A stretch of DNA of 64,000 nucleotides from Gammaproteobacteria bacterium Ga0077536 (GTDB lineage: Bacteria > Pseudomonadota > Gammaproteobacteria > Ga0077536): the NCBI GenBank assembly GCA_001464935.1, contig LNEL01000045.1:1-64000 (forward strand), read 5' to 3'. Every line of letters begins with the position of its first letter. Position 1 is the stretch's first letter. Both the position numbers and the translations under genes were made by a program. A model generated the notes under the pieces. It was not told the origin of the DNA and ran no database searches. It saw only the letters and a program-made list of their open reading frames with translations. Below are positions 17,195 to 27,048 of this stretch, piece after piece.

Positions 17195-18094
17195 ATGACA
17201 CAGTCGCTGACTGGCGCCCCGCCACTGCTGAGCCGCGCCTACTTCACGCGCGACGCGTGGCGCGGCCGGTTTCGACGGGACAGCGTGCTGCCGGGCTTCG
17301 GCCTGACGCTGGGCTTCACGGTGTGCTACCTGAGCCTGATCGTGCTGCTGCCGCTGTCGGCAACGGTGATCAAATCGACGCACTTCGGCGTCGAGGCGTT
17401 CTGGGCCGCCGTTTCATTGCCGCGCGTGCTGGCGGCCTATCGGGTCAGTTTTCTGTGCGCGCTGGTTGCAGCGCTTCTCAACCTCGTCTTCGGGCTGCTG
17501 CTCGCGTGGGTCCTGACGCGCTACGAGTTCATCGGGCGGCGACTCGTCGATGCGCTGATCGATCTGCCGTTCGCGCTGCCAACGGCGGTCGCCGGCATCG
17601 CGCTGACGGCTCTTTACGCGCCGAAGGGCTGGCTCGGCCAGACGTTGACGACCTGGGGCATCAAGGTCGCGTTCACGCCGCTCGGCATCGTGGTGGCGCT
17701 CGCGTTCATCGGGCTGCCGTTCGTCGTGCGCACCGTGCAGCCCGTGCTCGAGGGGCTTGATGCCGGCTTCGAAGAGGCGGCGGCGACCCTGGGCGCCACG
17801 CGCTGGCAGACCTTCACTCGAGTCATTCTGCCCACGCTGTTGCCGGCCCTGCTGACCGGCTTCGCGCTGGCCTTTGCGCGCGGCCTCGGTGAGTACGGAT
17901 CGGTGATCTTCATCGCCGGCAACATGCCGATGAAGTCGGAAATCGTGCCGCTGCTGATCATCACCAAGCTCGAGCAGTACGACTATGTCGGCGCCACCGC
18001 CATCGCTGTCGCGATGCTGGTGATCTCCTTCGTGCTGCTGCTGGTGATCAATCTGCTACAGGCGTGGACGCGGCGCGCGGAGCAACGGCGATGA
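17195..18094 (+). CDS. cysT: Sulfate ABC transporter permease CysT
   Basis: A 299-residue inner-membrane permease with about six hydrophobic segments. The cytoplasmic loop that contacts the ATPase is [21 protein letters not shown] at about residues 189-209, the usual EAA motif. It pairs with CysW to form the channel. Its TGA overlaps the ATG of cysW by 4 nt. Confidence 0.94.
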   Translation: MTQSLTGAPPLLSRAYFTRDAWRGRFRRDSVLPGFGLTLGFTVCYLSLIVLLPLSATVIKSTHFGVEAFWAAVSLPRVLAAYRVSFLCALVAALLNLVFGLLLAWVLTRYEFIGRRLVDALIDLPFALPTAVAGIALTALYAPKGWLGQTLTTWGIKVAFTPLGIVVALAFIGLPFVVRTVQPVLEGLDAGFEEAAATLGATRWQTFTRVILPTLLPALLTGFALAFARGLGEYGSVIFIAGNMPMKSEIVPLLIITKLEQYDYVGATAIAVAMLVISFVLLLVINLLQAWTRRAEQRR

Positions 18095-18951
18095 AGCACC
18101 GGCTGCCGTCCACGGTCAGTGAGCCGGCGCCGGTCCGGTGGACGCTGATCGGCATCGCGCTGGCGTTCGTCATCATCACCCTCGTGCTGCCGCTCGCTCT
18201 GGTGCTCAGCCAGGCGCTGGCGGGCGGCGTGCGGGAGTTCTGGGGCGCGCTGGCCGAGCCCGACGCGCAGGCCGCGCTGCGGCTGACCCTGACGGCGGCT
18301 GCGATCGCCGTGCCGGCGAATCTCGTCTTCGGCGTGTGCGCGGCGTGGTCGATCGCGAAGTTCGAGTTCAAGGGCAAGCAACTGCTGTTGACCCTGATCG
18401 ACCTGCCGTTTGCCGTGTCGCCCGTCATCTCGGGCCTCATCTATGTGCTGCTGTTCGGGCTGCAGGGCTGGTTCGGGCCGTGGCTCGCCGCGCATGACAT
18501 CAAGATCATCTTCGCAGTACCCGGCATCGTGCTGGCGACGGTGTTCGTGACCTTTCCGTTCATCGCCCGTGAGCTGATCCCGGTGATGCAGGAGCAGGGC
18601 ACGGACGAGGAGGAAGCCGCTGCCACGCTCGGTGCCGGTGGCTGGCAGACCTTTGTCCGCGTGACCCTGCCGAACATCAAATGGGCCCTGCTCTACGGCG
18701 TGGTGCTGTGCAATGCGCGGGCGATGGGCGAGTTCGGCGCGGTGTCGGTCGTCAGCGGGCATATCCGCGGCATGACGAACACCCTGCCGCTGCACGTCGA
18801 GATTCTCTACAACGAGTACAACGCCGTCGCGGCCTTTTCCGTCGCCTCGTTGCTGATGCTGCTCGCGATTGTGACATTGGTGCTGAAAACCTGGATCGAA
18901 GGGCGCGCCCACCGGCAGGTCGGTGCGCCCGTCATGGAGACCGTCAGATGA
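18091..18951 (+). CDS. cysW: Sulfate ABC transporter permease CysW
   Basis: The second channel subunit, 286 residues, with about six membrane segments and an EAA loop ([18 protein letters not shown]) like that of CysT. Segments such as [16 protein letters not shown] are characteristic of CysW. I chose the ATG at 18091, which overlaps the cysT stop by 4 nt; an upstream GTG would extend further into cysT. It overlaps cysA by 4 nt in turn. Confidence 0.94.
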   Translation: MKHRLPSTVSEPAPVRWTLIGIALAFVIITLVLPLALVLSQALAGGVREFWGALAEPDAQAALRLTLTAAAIAVPANLVFGVCAAWSIAKFEFKGKQLLLTLIDLPFAVSPVISGLIYVLLFGLQGWFGPWLAAHDIKIIFAVPGIVLATVFVTFPFIARELIPVMQEQGTDEEEAAATLGAGGWQTFVRVTLPNIKWALLYGVVLCNARAMGEFGAVSVVSGHIRGMTNTLPLHVEILYNEYNAVAAFSVASLLMLLAIVTLVLKTWIEGRAHRQVGAPVMETVR

Positions 18952-19754
18952 GCATTCTGATTGACAACGTCAGCAAGCATTTCGTCGGCTTCCGGGCGCT
19001 CAGCCACGTGAGCCTCGAGATCCCGACCGGCGGCCTCGTGGCCCTGCTCGGCCCGTCGGGCTGCGGCAAGACGACGCTGCTGAGAATCGTCGCCGGGCTC
19101 GACCGCCAGGACAGCGGCCGCATCCTGTTCGACGGTGACGACATGTCGCGCATCCACACGCGCGATCGCCGCGTCGGCTTCGTGTTCCAGCATTACGCGC
19201 TGTTTCGCCACATGACGGTGTTCGACAATGTCGCGTTCGGCCTGACGGTGCGGCCGCGACGCTTGCGGCCCGGCGCGGACGAGATCAACGCGAAAGTCTG
19301 CGAGCTGCTGACGCTGGTGCAGCTCGAAGGCCTGGCGCAGCGCTATCCTTCGCAGCTCTCGGGTGGACAGCGGCAGCGGGTAGCCCTCGCCCGCGCGCTG
19401 GCGGTGAACCCGAAGGTGCTGCTGCTCGACGAGCCCTTCGGCGCGCTCGACGCCCGGGTGCGCAAGGAGCTACGGCGATGGTTGCGTCAGCTGCACGATG
19501 AACTGCATGTCACGAGCATATTCGTCACCCACGATCAGGACGAAGCGCTCGAGGTCGCCGATACGGTGGTGGTGATGAATGCCGGCCGCATCGAGCAGAT
19601 CGGCTCGCCGGTGGAGGTGTGCGAAGCGCCCGCCACGCCGTTCGTGCGTGAGTTCCTCGGCGAAGTGTCCCTGCCGCGCGCGGAGGCCGCCACGCTCGTG
19701 CGGCTGCCGGCAAAGACGCCGTCGCCGGAGGTCTTCGGACGCGCAGCGCCATGA
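18948..19754 (+). CDS. cysA: Sulfate ABC transporter ATPase CysA, short form
   Basis: The ATPase that drives sulfate import. Walker A GPSGCGKT is at 35-42; the signature LSGGQRQ, Walker B ([12 protein letters not shown]) and switch histidine (VTHDQDEA) are all intact. At 268 residues it is well short of the usual roughly 350: the chain ends shortly after the core domain, so the C-terminal TOBE-like regulatory region is missing. The gene stops 40 nt before the convergent tatD gene. Downstream sequence offers no obvious continuation, so I read this as a genuine short gene rather than a sequencing break, though a frameshift is not excluded. Confidence 0.9.
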   Translation: MSILIDNVSKHFVGFRALSHVSLEIPTGGLVALLGPSGCGKTTLLRIVAGLDRQDSGRILFDGDDMSRIHTRDRRVGFVFQHYALFRHMTVFDNVAFGLTVRPRRLRPGADEINAKVCELLTLVQLEGLAQRYPSQLSGGQRQRVALARALAVNPKVLLLDEPFGALDARVRKELRRWLRQLHDELHVTSIFVTHDQDEALEVADTVVVMNAGRIEQIGSPVEVCEAPATPFVREFLGEVSLPRAEAATLVRLPAKTPSPEVFGRAAP

Positions 19755-19762
19755 CGCCGACG

Positions 19763-19789
19763 CCTGTGCCGGAGCGGCGGCGGCGCAGG
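19763..19789. terminator. Hairpin between cysA and tatD
   Basis: CCTGTGCC (19763-19770) pairs with GGCGCAGG (19782-19789) with one G-U pair. It sits exactly between the convergent stops of cysA and tatD. There is no U-run. Confidence 0.4.
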
Positions 19790-19794
19790 TCTCC

Positions 19795-20589
19795 TCAGGC
19801 GGCGGCGCCGCGAAACAGCGTGAAGAAATTGCGCGTGGTCGCCGCCGCCAGCGCCTCGTAGTCTTCGCCACGCAGCGCGGCGAGGAACTCGGCGGTGTGG
19901 CGCACATAGGCCGGCACATTCGGCTTGCCCCGGCGCGGCACGGGCGCGAGCCACGGCGCATCGGTTTCGACGAGCAGGCGCTCGAGCGGCACGCGTTTCG
20001 CCACTTCCTGCAGCGCGCTGGCGTTCTTGAAGGTCACGATGCCGCTGAAGGAAATGTAGAAACCGAGTTCGAGTGCAGCCTCGGCCGTCGGCCAGTCCTC
20101 GACGAAACAGTGCATCACGCCGCCGGCGCGGCCGGCCTCTTCTTCGCGCATCAGGCGCAGCGTGTCGGCCGCCGCATCGCGGGTGTGGATGATCAAGGGT
20201 TTGTCGGCGGCGATCGCAGCCTGGATCTGCAGACGGAAGCGCGCGTGCTGCAGCGTGGTGTCGCCTTTCTGGTGGTAGTAATCGAGGCCTGTCTCGCCGA
20301 TCGCGACCACCCGCGGGTCGCGTGCGATTTCGCACAGTTCGTCGAGCGTCGTGTCGCGCGCTTCGGTTTCACCGTTCGGATGAATGCCGACAGACGCATA
20401 CACGTTCGGGAAGCGCCGTGCGACGTCGATGACGCTGGGAAAGGTTTCGAGATCGACCGCCACGCACAGCACGTGACTGACGCCGACCGCTGCGGCATCG
20501 GCGAGATAGTCCGCCGTCTCGCGTTCGGCGTCGAGCAGGGCCAGATGGCAATGCGAATCGACGAGCGCTGGCGCCTGGGCGTTCGACAT
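19795..20589 (-). CDS. TatD-family metal-dependent hydrolase (YcfH type)
   Basis: A 264-residue TIM-barrel hydrolase, probably a deoxyribonuclease of the TatD/YcfH group. Metal ligands are visible in DSHCHL at the start, GETGLDYY, IHTRDA and ETDAPW. It is the last gene of the operon running from yceD; in many gammaproteobacteria ycfH follows holB in just this way, here with the PilZ gene between. Confidence 0.9.
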   Translation of the reverse strand: MSNAQAPALVDSHCHLALLDAERETADYLADAAAVGVSHVLCVAVDLETFPSVIDVARRFPNVYASVGIHPNGETEARDTTLDELCEIARDPRVVAIGETGLDYYHQKGDTTLQHARFRLQIQAAIAADKPLIIHTRDAAADTLRLMREEEAGRAGGVMHCFVEDWPTAEAALELGFYISFSGIVTFKNASALQEVAKRVPLERLLVETDAPWLAPVPRRGKPNVPAYVRHTAEFLAALRGEDYEALAAATTRNFFTLFRGAAA

Positions 20590-20631
20590 GGAGCGTGTTC
20601 CGGAAAAGCGCGCGAGGCTGCGCGCGGGGAC

Positions 20632-21000
20632 TTACATCGTGTGGGTCTGGCGGTCCGATTTCAATGCGCCGGCGAGCTGCGTTTCAATCTTGTTGCGCGT
20701 CGCGCCGTTGTCCAGTTCGCTGAACTGCACGCCGATGCCGGCGGTGCGGTTGCCCTGCGCGCCCGACGGCGTGATCCACACCACGCGCCCCGCGACAGGC
20801 AGCTTTTCCTTGCTGTCGGTCAGGGTCAGCAGCATGAAGACTTCGTCGCCGATCTTGTAGGTCTTGGTCGTCGGGATGAACAGCCCGCCATTCTTGATGA
20901 ACGGCATGTAGGCAGCGTACAGGGAACTCTTGTCGCGGATCGTCAGCGACAGAATGCCTTGTCGGGGATTCTTCCCACCTGCTGCCAGCGGTGTTTCCAC
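20632..21000 (-). CDS. pilZ: PilZ domain protein (type IV pilus PilZ type)
   Basis: A 122-residue protein of the PilZ group that sits between holB and tatD and is needed for type IV pilus assembly in Pseudomonas and Xanthomonas. The conserved core is RQGILSLTIRDKSSLYAAY and KNGGLFIPT, followed by VAGRVVWITP. Like other members of this pilus-type group it seems to lack the full RxxxR plus DxSxxG c-di-GMP site, so it may not bind the nucleotide. No ATG precedes the conserved part; I assign the GTG at 21000, 11 nt after the holB stop. Confidence 0.87.
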   Translation of the reverse strand: METPLAAGGKNPRQGILSLTIRDKSSLYAAYMPFIKNGGLFIPTTKTYKIGDEVFMLLTLTDSKEKLPVAGRVVWITPSGAQGNRTAGIGVQFSELDNGATRNKIETQLAGALKSDRQTHTM

Positions 21001-21011
21001 GTCTCGATGCC

Positions 21012-22034
21012 TCAGCGTTGGGCTGCGTCGACGGGGTGTCCCGCCGCGCTGGCCTGCCAGTCGAACCACAACCACTCCGCCAGATCGACTTCACGCAAAG
21101 TCACCGAGCCGAGCTTCAACCTCTTGACCTCTTGAGCTTTTTGCACGAAGTCACTGAGTTGGGCGGAGTGTAGAGCATCCGCCAGGCCTTGCAAACCTGG
21201 TGGTGCCTCTCTGCCCAGAGCGGCTAGCGGCAGCGGCGCACCCGTCTTGAGCAGCAGCACCTCGTGGCAGAGCCTGAGCATCTGGTCGACGAGGATGTCG
21301 AGCGGCAGGGCGGCGAACTGGGCTGCGGCCGCGAGCGGCGCGAGCCGGCCGGTGCTGACGGCGGCGAGCGCAGGCGCCAGGCCGTCGATCAGGGGCGCAA
21401 CCTGGGGCGCGGCCAGCGCGCGGGCCTGCAGTGGGCTGCCTGCCGCGCGCGCGAGCCCTTCGAGTTCGCGCGGCGCGTCCGCGGCGCCCTCCTGGGCCAG
21501 CAGCCAGTCAAGCAGGACCGCCGGATCGGCCTGGTCGAGCGGGGTCTGCTGGCAGCGGCTGCGCACGGTCGGCAGCAAGGCCGACGGCCGATCTGCGACC
21601 AGCATGATGAGCGCGCCCGCCGGCGGCTCTTCGAGCAGTTTCAGCAGGGCGTTCGCAGCCGAGCGGTTCATCGTATCCGCTGCTTCGATGAGCGCGATCT
21701 TGGTCGTGCGGTAGTGCGGCCGCAGCGCGAAGTAGTCGCCGAGTTCGCGGATCTGATCGACGGCGACCGCCTTGCCTTCTTCGAGTGGCGCGATGTGCAG
21801 GAAGTCGGGGTGATTGCCAGCCGCGAACAGCTCGCAGCCGCGGCAGTGACCGCAGGCGACCGGCGGCGCGCCGTCTGCTTCACACAGCAACAGCGCGGCG
21901 AAGGCGCGCGCGAAGGCCCGCTTGCCGAAACCGGCGCGGCCGGCGAGCAGCAGCGCATGGCCGAGCCGTGCCTGGCGCGACGCGCTGACCAGCCGCTGCC
22001 ACGCGGGCTCGAGCCAGGGATATGGCGCGCTCAT
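21012..22034 (-). CDS. holB: DNA polymerase III subunit delta prime
   Basis: A clamp-loader subunit of 340 residues. The N-terminal AAA+ fold retains a degenerate P-loop ([13 protein letters not shown]), and the zinc cluster is [13 protein letters not shown] appears in TVRSRCQQ, as in clamp-loader subunits. The ATG at 22034 overlaps the tmk stop (ATGA); longer in-frame sequence upstream runs antisense-like through tmk and is not real. Confidence 0.92.
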   Translation of the reverse strand: MSAPYPWLEPAWQRLVSASRQARLGHALLLAGRAGFGKRAFARAFAALLLCEADGAPPVACGHCRGCELFAAGNHPDFLHIAPLEEGKAVAVDQIRELGDYFALRPHYRTTKIALIEAADTMNRSAANALLKLLEEPPAGALIMLVADRPSALLPTVRSRCQQTPLDQADPAVLLDWLLAQEGAADAPRELEGLARAAGSPLQARALAAPQVAPLIDGLAPALAAVSTGRLAPLAAAAQFAALPLDILVDQMLRLCHEVLLLKTGAPLPLAALGREAPPGLQGLADALHSAQLSDFVQKAQEVKRLKLGSVTLREVDLAEWLWFDWQASAAGHPVDAAQR

Positions 22035-22651
22035 TCGCAGGCCTGCAGCAGCGCGCGTCGCAAGGCTGCACTGACCATCTCCGGCGCCGGCGAGGCGTCG
22101 ATGATGCGGAAGCGGCCAGGGTCGGCTGCGGCGCGCGCGAGATAGGTGTCGCGTATGCGCGCGAAGAACTCCGCGCGCTCGGTCTCGAAGCGATCGCCCT
22201 CGCCGCGGGCGCGCGCGCGGCCGAGGGCGACCTCGACCGGCGCATCGAGCAGCAGCGTCAGATCGGGTTGCAGACCATCCTGCACGAGAATTTCCAGACG
22301 TTCGATGTGGGCCTTCGACAGTCCGCGTCCACCGCCCTGGTAGGCGTACGTGGCGTCGGTGAAGCGATCGCACACGACCCATTGACCGGCCGCGAGGGCG
22401 GGACGAATCACCTTGTCGAGATGTTCGGCGCGGGCCGCGAACACGAGCAGCAGTTCGGTCATCGACGCCATCGCGGGCAGTGCCCTGTCGAGCAGCACCG
22501 CGCGCACGCGTTCGCCGAGCGCGGTGCCGCCCGGTTCGCGCGTCACCACCACCGCGTGGCCTGCGGCGCGCAGGGTCTCGGCGACCGCGCCGACCTGGGT
22601 CGTCTTGCCGACGCCCTCGATGCCTTCCAGCGTGATGAATCGACCGCTCAT
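22031..22651 (-). CDS. tmk: Thymidylate kinase
   Basis: Phosphorylates dTMP to dTDP for DNA synthesis. The 206-residue protein has the P-loop [10 protein letters not shown] near residue 10, the DR(Y/F) motif in [18 protein letters not shown], and a lid region with basic residues (ARARGEGDR). It overlaps mltG and holB by 4 nt each. Confidence 0.95.
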   Translation of the reverse strand: MSGRFITLEGIEGVGKTTQVGAVAETLRAAGHAVVVTREPGGTALGERVRAVLLDRALPAMASMTELLLVFAARAEHLDKVIRPALAAGQWVVCDRFTDATYAYQGGGRGLSKAHIERLEILVQDGLQPDLTLLLDAPVEVALGRARARGEGDRFETERAEFFARIRDTYLARAAADPGRFRIIDASPAPEMVSAALRRALLQACE

Positions 22652-23670
22652 CGTTCCCTGCCCTGCTTCTGATAGTCGCGCACCGCGGCATTGTGCGCGT
22701 CGAGCGTCGCTGAGAACACATGACTGCCGTCGCCCCGCGCGACGAAATACAGCGCATCGCCCGGCGCCGGGTTCAGGGCCGCCATGATCGCCTGCTCGCC
22801 CGGTGAGCAGATCGGTGTCGGCGGCAGCCCGTCGCGCTGATAGGTGTTGTACGGCGTGTCGCGCTGCAGATCGACCTTGCGCAGGTTGCCGTCGAACTGC
22901 GAACCGAGGCCGTAGATCACCGTCGGATCGGTTTGCAGGCGCATGCCCTTCTGCAGGCGGCGCACGAAGACCCCGGCGATGGCCCCGCGCTCATCGGCGC
23001 GGCCGGTTTCCTTTTCGATAATCGAGGCCATGATCAGGGCTTCGTAAGCGGTCTTGTACGGCAGATCCTTCGCGCGCGCCTCCCAGTGACGTTGCAAGAC
23101 CTCGCGCATCTGCCGGTACGCGCGCGACAGCAGTTCGCGATCGGTCGTGCGGTGATGGTAGTAATACGTCGACGGAAACAACCAGCCCTCGGGCGGCTCT
23201 GTTGCTGCGCCGAGCGCGCGCATGACGTCGGCGGGGGACGCGTGTCGCAGTTCCGCCTCGACGCCCGGCAGGGTCGACACCTGCGCCATGATGTCAGCAA
23301 AGCTCGCGCCCTCGACGAAAGTCACGGCGTAGGTTTTCACGTCGCCGACAGCGAACCTGCGCAGCAGCGCGCGCGGCGTGTCGCCCGGCTTCAACTCGTA
23401 GGTGCCGGCCTGGATGCGTGCGGCGAGTCCGGCCTGGGTCGCCTCGACGCGCAGATAGAGCGCATGATTCAGCCAGCCTTTGGTCGCGAAATCCCCGGCG
23501 ATTTTCGCAATCGAGCTGCCGGGCCTGATGTCGTACAGTTCGGGCTGCGTCAGCGCGAGCGGCGTGTCGAGACTGCGGTTCATGTCCTGCCAGGCAAGAA
23601 AGAGCGCGGCGCCGGCAGCGCCGAGCAACAGCACGCCGATGATCAGCACGCGTCGCCACAGTCGCGTCAC
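22648..23670 (-). CDS. mltG: Endolytic murein transglycosylase
   Basis: An inner-membrane lytic transglycosylase that cuts nascent glycan strands. The 340-residue protein has one N-terminal membrane segment (about residues 6-26), then the YceG-like domain with the catalytic glutamate in ASIIEKETG and the closing block [17 protein letters not shown] choose the GTG at 23670 because it overlaps the pabC stop as GTGA; an ATG at 23679 would add three residues. pabC-mltG-tmk-holB is a conserved order. Confidence 0.93.
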   Translation of the reverse strand: MTRLWRRVLIIGVLLLGAAGAALFLAWQDMNRSLDTPLALTQPELYDIRPGSSIAKIAGDFATKGWLNHALYLRVEATQAGLAARIQAGTYELKPGDTPRALLRRFAVGDVKTYAVTFVEGASFADIMAQVSTLPGVEAELRHASPADVMRALGAATEPPEGWLFPSTYYYHHRTTDRELLSRAYRQMREVLQRHWEARAKDLPYKTAYEALIMASIIEKETGRADERGAIAGVFVRRLQKGMRLQTDPTVIYGLGSQFDGNLRKVDLQRDTPYNTYQRDGLPPTPICSPGEQAIMAALNPAPGDALYFVARGDGSHVFSATLDAHNAAVRDYQKQGRER

Positions 23671-24515
23671 GGCGCACACCCTGCGTCACGCAGCGCCTCG
23701 ATGAGCCGGCGCGCCACGGGAAAACCGGTGTAATGGCGCGGCGCCGGTCCCGCGATCTCGCGCACGGGCCAGATTCCGATCAGCGAATTGCAGAGGAACA
23801 TCTCGCTCGCCTGCGCCAGCGTCGCGCGCGACAGCGTGCGCTCGCTGACCGGCAACGACAGATTGCCCGCGATCCGAATCACCACATCGCGCATCACGCC
23901 CCGCACACCTGCCTCGTCGAGAGACGGCGTGCACAGCACGCCATCGATGACCAGGAAGACATTCGTGCGCGTCCCTTCGATCAGCCGGTCGCCATCATCG
24001 AACATCAGTCCTTCATCGGCGCCTGCGGCGGCGACTTCTGCACTGGCCAGAACCTGTTCGAGACGGTTCAGATGCTTGAGGCCGGCGAGCACGCGGTTGC
24101 GACCGAGCGGCGTGTGGCAGGTGATGACCCGCACGCCCAGCTCGGGCACCACGCCGGGCCACGTCGGCCACGGTGAGAGCTGGACGATGCGTCGCGGGGT
24201 GGCGTCGGCCGGTGGCGTGTAGCCGCGCCCGCCGCTGCCGCGCGTCAGGATCAGCTTGACGACCAGACGCTGATTGTTGCCCGCGCTGGCGGCAGCGATG
24301 TCGTGCAGCCACAGCGCCGGCTCGGGGCAGACGATGCCGAGGCGCCGCGCGCCTTCCTGCAGTCGCGCGAAGTGCAAAGGCCAATGCTGGGGTATTTGGG
24401 CGATCAGCGCGAGCGTTTCGAACAGACCGTCGCCGTAGTGCAGGCCGCGATCATTGCTCGGCAGGACTGCGGTGTTGATTCCGTCGACGTAGGTCACAGC
24501 GCCGCTCCCGGGCAT
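23667..24515 (-). CDS. pabC: Aminodeoxychorismate lyase
   Basis: A fold-type IV PLP enzyme that releases 4-aminobenzoate from aminodeoxychorismate in folate synthesis. The 282-residue protein shows the DRGLHYGDGLFET N-terminal block, the PLP lysine in LKHLNRLEQV, and NVFLVIDG with CNSLIGIWPVREI near the end. It lies between fabF and mltG, the standard position for pabC. A branched-chain aminotransferase is less likely given length and context. Confidence 0.92.
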   Translation of the reverse strand: MPGSGAVTYVDGINTAVLPSNDRGLHYGDGLFETLALIAQIPQHWPLHFARLQEGARRLGIVCPEPALWLHDIAAASAGNNQRLVVKLILTRGSGGRGYTPPADATPRRIVQLSPWPTWPGVVPELGVRVITCHTPLGRNRVLAGLKHLNRLEQVLASAEVAAAGADEGLMFDDGDRLIEGTRTNVFLVIDGVLCTPSLDEAGVRGVMRDVVIRIAGNLSLPVSERTLSRATLAQASEMFLCNSLIGIWPVREIAGPAPRHYTGFPVARRLIEALRDAGCAP

Positions 24516-24550
24516 GCGGCGCGACCTCGTTCAGGGCGGGTCGTGCCGGG

Positions 24551-25786
24551 TCAGATCCGCTTGAAGATGAGCGTGCCGTTGGTGCCGCCGAAGCCGAAGG
24601 AATTCGACAGCGCGACATCGATCTTCATGTCGCGCGCGACGTTCGGCACGTAGTCGAGGTCGCACTCGGGATCCGGGTTTTCAAGGTTGATGGTCGGCGG
24701 CGCCACCTGATCGCGAATCGCGAGCACGGTGTAGACCGCTTCGACGCCGCCGGCGGCGCCGAGCATATGGCCCACCATCGACTTCGTCGAACTCATCGCG
24801 ACCTTGTACGCGTAGTCGCCGAACAGACCCTTCACGGCATCTGTTTCAGCCTTGTCGCCTGCCGGTGTCGATGTGCCGTGCGCATTGATGTAATGCACCT
24901 GCGTCTTGTCGACCTTGGCGTCGGCGAGGGCGATCGCCATGCACTCCCCGGCCCCTTCGCCATTCGGCGACGGCGCGGTCATGTGGTAGGCATCGCTGTT
25001 CATGCCGAAGCCGATGAACTCGGCGTAGATCTTCGCGCCGCGCCGCTTCGCGTGTTCGTACTCTTCGAGCATCATCACACCGGCGCCGTCGCTGAGGACG
25101 AATCCGTCGCGATCGCGATCCCATGGCCGGCTGGCAGCCTCGGGGTTGTCGTTGCGCGTGGACAGCGCGCGCGCCGACGCAAAGCCACCGATACCGGTCG
25201 GGCAGGTCGCATTTTCGGCACCGCCGGCAATCATGGCGTCCACTTCACCGCGCTCGATCATGCGCGCCGCGAGGCCGATGCAATGAGCGCCGGTCGAGCA
25301 GGCGGACACGAGCGCGAAGTTCGGGCCCTTGATGCCGTACTTGATCGACAGGTTGCCGGAAATCATGTTGATGATGTTGCTCGGCACGAAGAACGGCGAA
25401 ATCTTGCGCGGTCCCCCATCGAGAAAGGATTGGTAGCCTTTCTCGATGCCGGGCAAGCCACCGATCCCCGAACCGATCAACACCCCGATACGACGCCGGT
25501 TTTCATCGGTGACTTCGAAGCCCGAGTCTTCCATCGACTGGATGGCAGCGGCCATGCCGTAATGGATGAACGGGTCCATCTTGCGCGCCTCTTTCGGCGA
25601 GATGTACTGCGCAACATCGAAGTCCTTGATGCTGCCGCCGAAGCGCGTGCTGAAGTCGGAGATGTCAAACGACGTAATCGGGCGAATGCCGCTCTTGCCA
25701 GCGACGATGTTGGTCCAGGATTCGGCGACCGTATTGCCGTTGGGTGCAACGACGCCAAGACCGGTGATCACAACGCGACGCGACAA
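24551..25786 (-). CDS. fabF: 3-oxoacyl-[ACP] synthase II
   Basis: Elongates acyl-ACP with malonyl-ACP in fatty-acid synthesis. At 411 residues it has the full Cys-His-His triad: Cys163 in SACSTGAHC, the first His in HGTSTPAGD and the second in GHMLGAAGG. The KAS II length and its position after acpP identify it as fabF rather than fabB. Confidence 0.96.
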   Translation of the reverse strand: MSRRVVITGLGVVAPNGNTVAESWTNIVAGKSGIRPITSFDISDFSTRFGGSIKDFDVAQYISPKEARKMDPFIHYGMAAAIQSMEDSGFEVTDENRRRIGVLIGSGIGGLPGIEKGYQSFLDGGPRKISPFFVPSNIINMISGNLSIKYGIKGPNFALVSACSTGAHCIGLAARMIERGEVDAMIAGGAENATCPTGIGGFASARALSTRNDNPEAASRPWDRDRDGFVLSDGAGVMMLEEYEHAKRRGAKIYAEFIGFGMNSDAYHMTAPSPNGEGAGECMAIALADAKVDKTQVHYINAHGTSTPAGDKAETDAVKGLFGDYAYKVAMSSTKSMVGHMLGAAGGVEAVYTVLAIRDQVAPPTINLENPDPECDLDYVPNVARDMKIDVALSNSFGFGGTNGTLIFKRI

Positions 25787-25820
25787 GGTGGGCTCCTTCT
25801 TTTTCCCCTAGAAATGCAAA

Positions 25821-25855
25821 GGGCCGCGATAAACCTGGAGTTTGATCGGCGGCCC
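25821..25855 (-). promoter_or_regulatory. Hairpin in the acpP-fabF gap
   Basis: GGGCCGC (25821-25827) pairs with GCGGCCC (25849-25855), with a further paired segment (ATAAAC with GTTTGAT, one bulge) inside. It lies 30 nt after the acpP stop. Such a hairpin could act as a partial terminator or 3' stabiliser and let acpP mRNA exceed fabF mRNA. The role is inference. Confidence 0.55.
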
Positions 25856-25884
25856 CGGTAATTCTGGTGGGTTTGTTGTTTTGC

Positions 25885-26121
25885 TTAGCCTAGATTCTTG
25901 GTGATGTAATCGATGGCCTGTTGGACAGTGGTGATCTTTTCGGCTTCTTCGTCTGGAATCTCAGTCTTGAACTCTTCTTCCAGGGCCATCACCAGCTCAA
26001 CCGTGTCCAGAGAGTCGGCACCCAGGTCGTCGACGAACGAGGACTCTTTGGTGACTTCCTCTTCTTTGACTCCAAGTTGCTCGATGACAATCTTTTTGAC
26101 ACGTTCTTCAACGCTACTCAT
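25885..26121 (-). CDS. acpP: Acyl carrier protein
   Basis: The carrier of growing fatty acids, 78 residues and strongly acidic. Ser37 in GADSLD is the phosphopantetheine attachment site. A GGGAGGA ribosome site lies about 11 nt upstream. Codon use is less GC-rich than in the neighbours, as is common for this highly expressed gene. AcpS, which modifies it, is also encoded in this window (38053-38430). Confidence 0.98.
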   Translation of the reverse strand: MSSVEERVKKIVIEQLGVKEEEVTKESSFVDDLGADSLDTVELVMALEEEFKTEIPDEEAEKITTVQQAIDYITKNLG

Positions 26122-26171
26122 TTGTGGACGATCCTCCCAGCTCTGGTACAGCGGGTGCTGCGGCGCTTGCT

Positions 26172-26199
26172 AGTTTAGTGGAAAAGAACCAAGTTTCAA
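26172..26199 (-). promoter_or_regulatory. acpP: Candidate sigma-70 promoter of acpP
   Basis: Read on the minus strand, TTGAAA (26194-26199) and TAAACT (26172-26177) are spaced by 16 nt and lie about 50 nt before the acpP start in an AT-rich gap. An own promoter would explain higher acpP expression than the rest of the fab operon. Confidence 0.6.
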
Positions 26200-26304
26200 G
26201 CAAATAAGACCTGCATCCGACGATCTTCGATCTCTCCCGCCGGACGCCGCTTATCTTTTACTTTTCAACCACTACGGTGCCTGATGCATGCGCGAACGCA
26301 GGCC

Positions 26305-27045
26305 TCAGGCCATATACATGCCGCCGTTGACGTGCAGGGTTTCACCCGTGATGTAGGCGGCCTGCTCGGACGCAAGGAAACCGACGGCGGCCGCAATCTC
26401 GTCTGCCGCACCGAGTCTGCCGGCCGGAATGCGGGTCAGCATTGCTTCCCGCTGCGCGTCGGTCAGTGCGCGCGTCATGTCCGTGTCGATCATGCCCGGC
26501 GCGACTGCATTCACGGTCACCCCGCGGGCCGCGACTTCCTGCGCGAGCGACTTGGTGAACCCGATGATGCCCGCCTTGGCGGCGGCGTAGTTCGCCTGCC
26601 CGGCATTGCCTGAGGCGCCGACGACGGAGGTGATGTTGATGATGCGACCGAAACGGGCCTTGATCATCGCGCGCACGAAATGCTTGCTCAACGTGAAGAT
26701 CGACGTCAGGTTCGCTTCGATGACCTGACGCCAGTCCTCGTCTTTCATGCGCAGCAGCAGATTGTCGCGCGTGATGCCGGCGTTGTTGACCAGCACCAGT
26801 GGGCTCAGCGCCCGCGCGGACAGCGTGTCGAAGAACGCCGTCAGCGACGCCTGATCGCAGACGTCGAGCGCAAGGCCCGTGTGACCTTCGCCATGTGCCT
26901 GCAGCGCTTCATGCAGTGCCGCAGCGCCGGCCTCGGTGGTCGAGGTGCCGATCACCTGCATGCCCTGTGCGGCCAGCGTGGTGGCTATCGCGCGGCCGAT
27001 GCCGCGGCTGGCGCCCGTCACGAGCGCGGTTCTTCGTTCAGACAT
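26305..27045 (-). CDS. fabG: 3-oxoacyl-[ACP] reductase
   Basis: NADPH-dependent reductase of fatty-acid elongation, 246 residues. Cofactor motif GASRGIG at residues 12-18; catalytic Ser-Tyr-Lys in NITSVVGASG and NYAAAKAG; the end HVNGGMYM is typical. It begins 3 nt after the fabD stop. Confidence 0.96.
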   Translation of the reverse strand: MSERRTALVTGASRGIGRAIATTLAAQGMQVIGTSTTEAGAAALHEALQAHGEGHTGLALDVCDQASLTAFFDTLSARALSPLVLVNNAGITRDNLLLRMKDEDWRQVIEANLTSIFTLSKHFVRAMIKARFGRIINITSVVGASGNAGQANYAAAKAGIIGFTKSLAQEVAARGVTVNAVAPGMIDTDMTRALTDAQREAMLTRIPAGRLGAADEIAAAVGFLASEQAAYITGETLHVNGGMYMA

Positions 27046-27048
27046 GTT

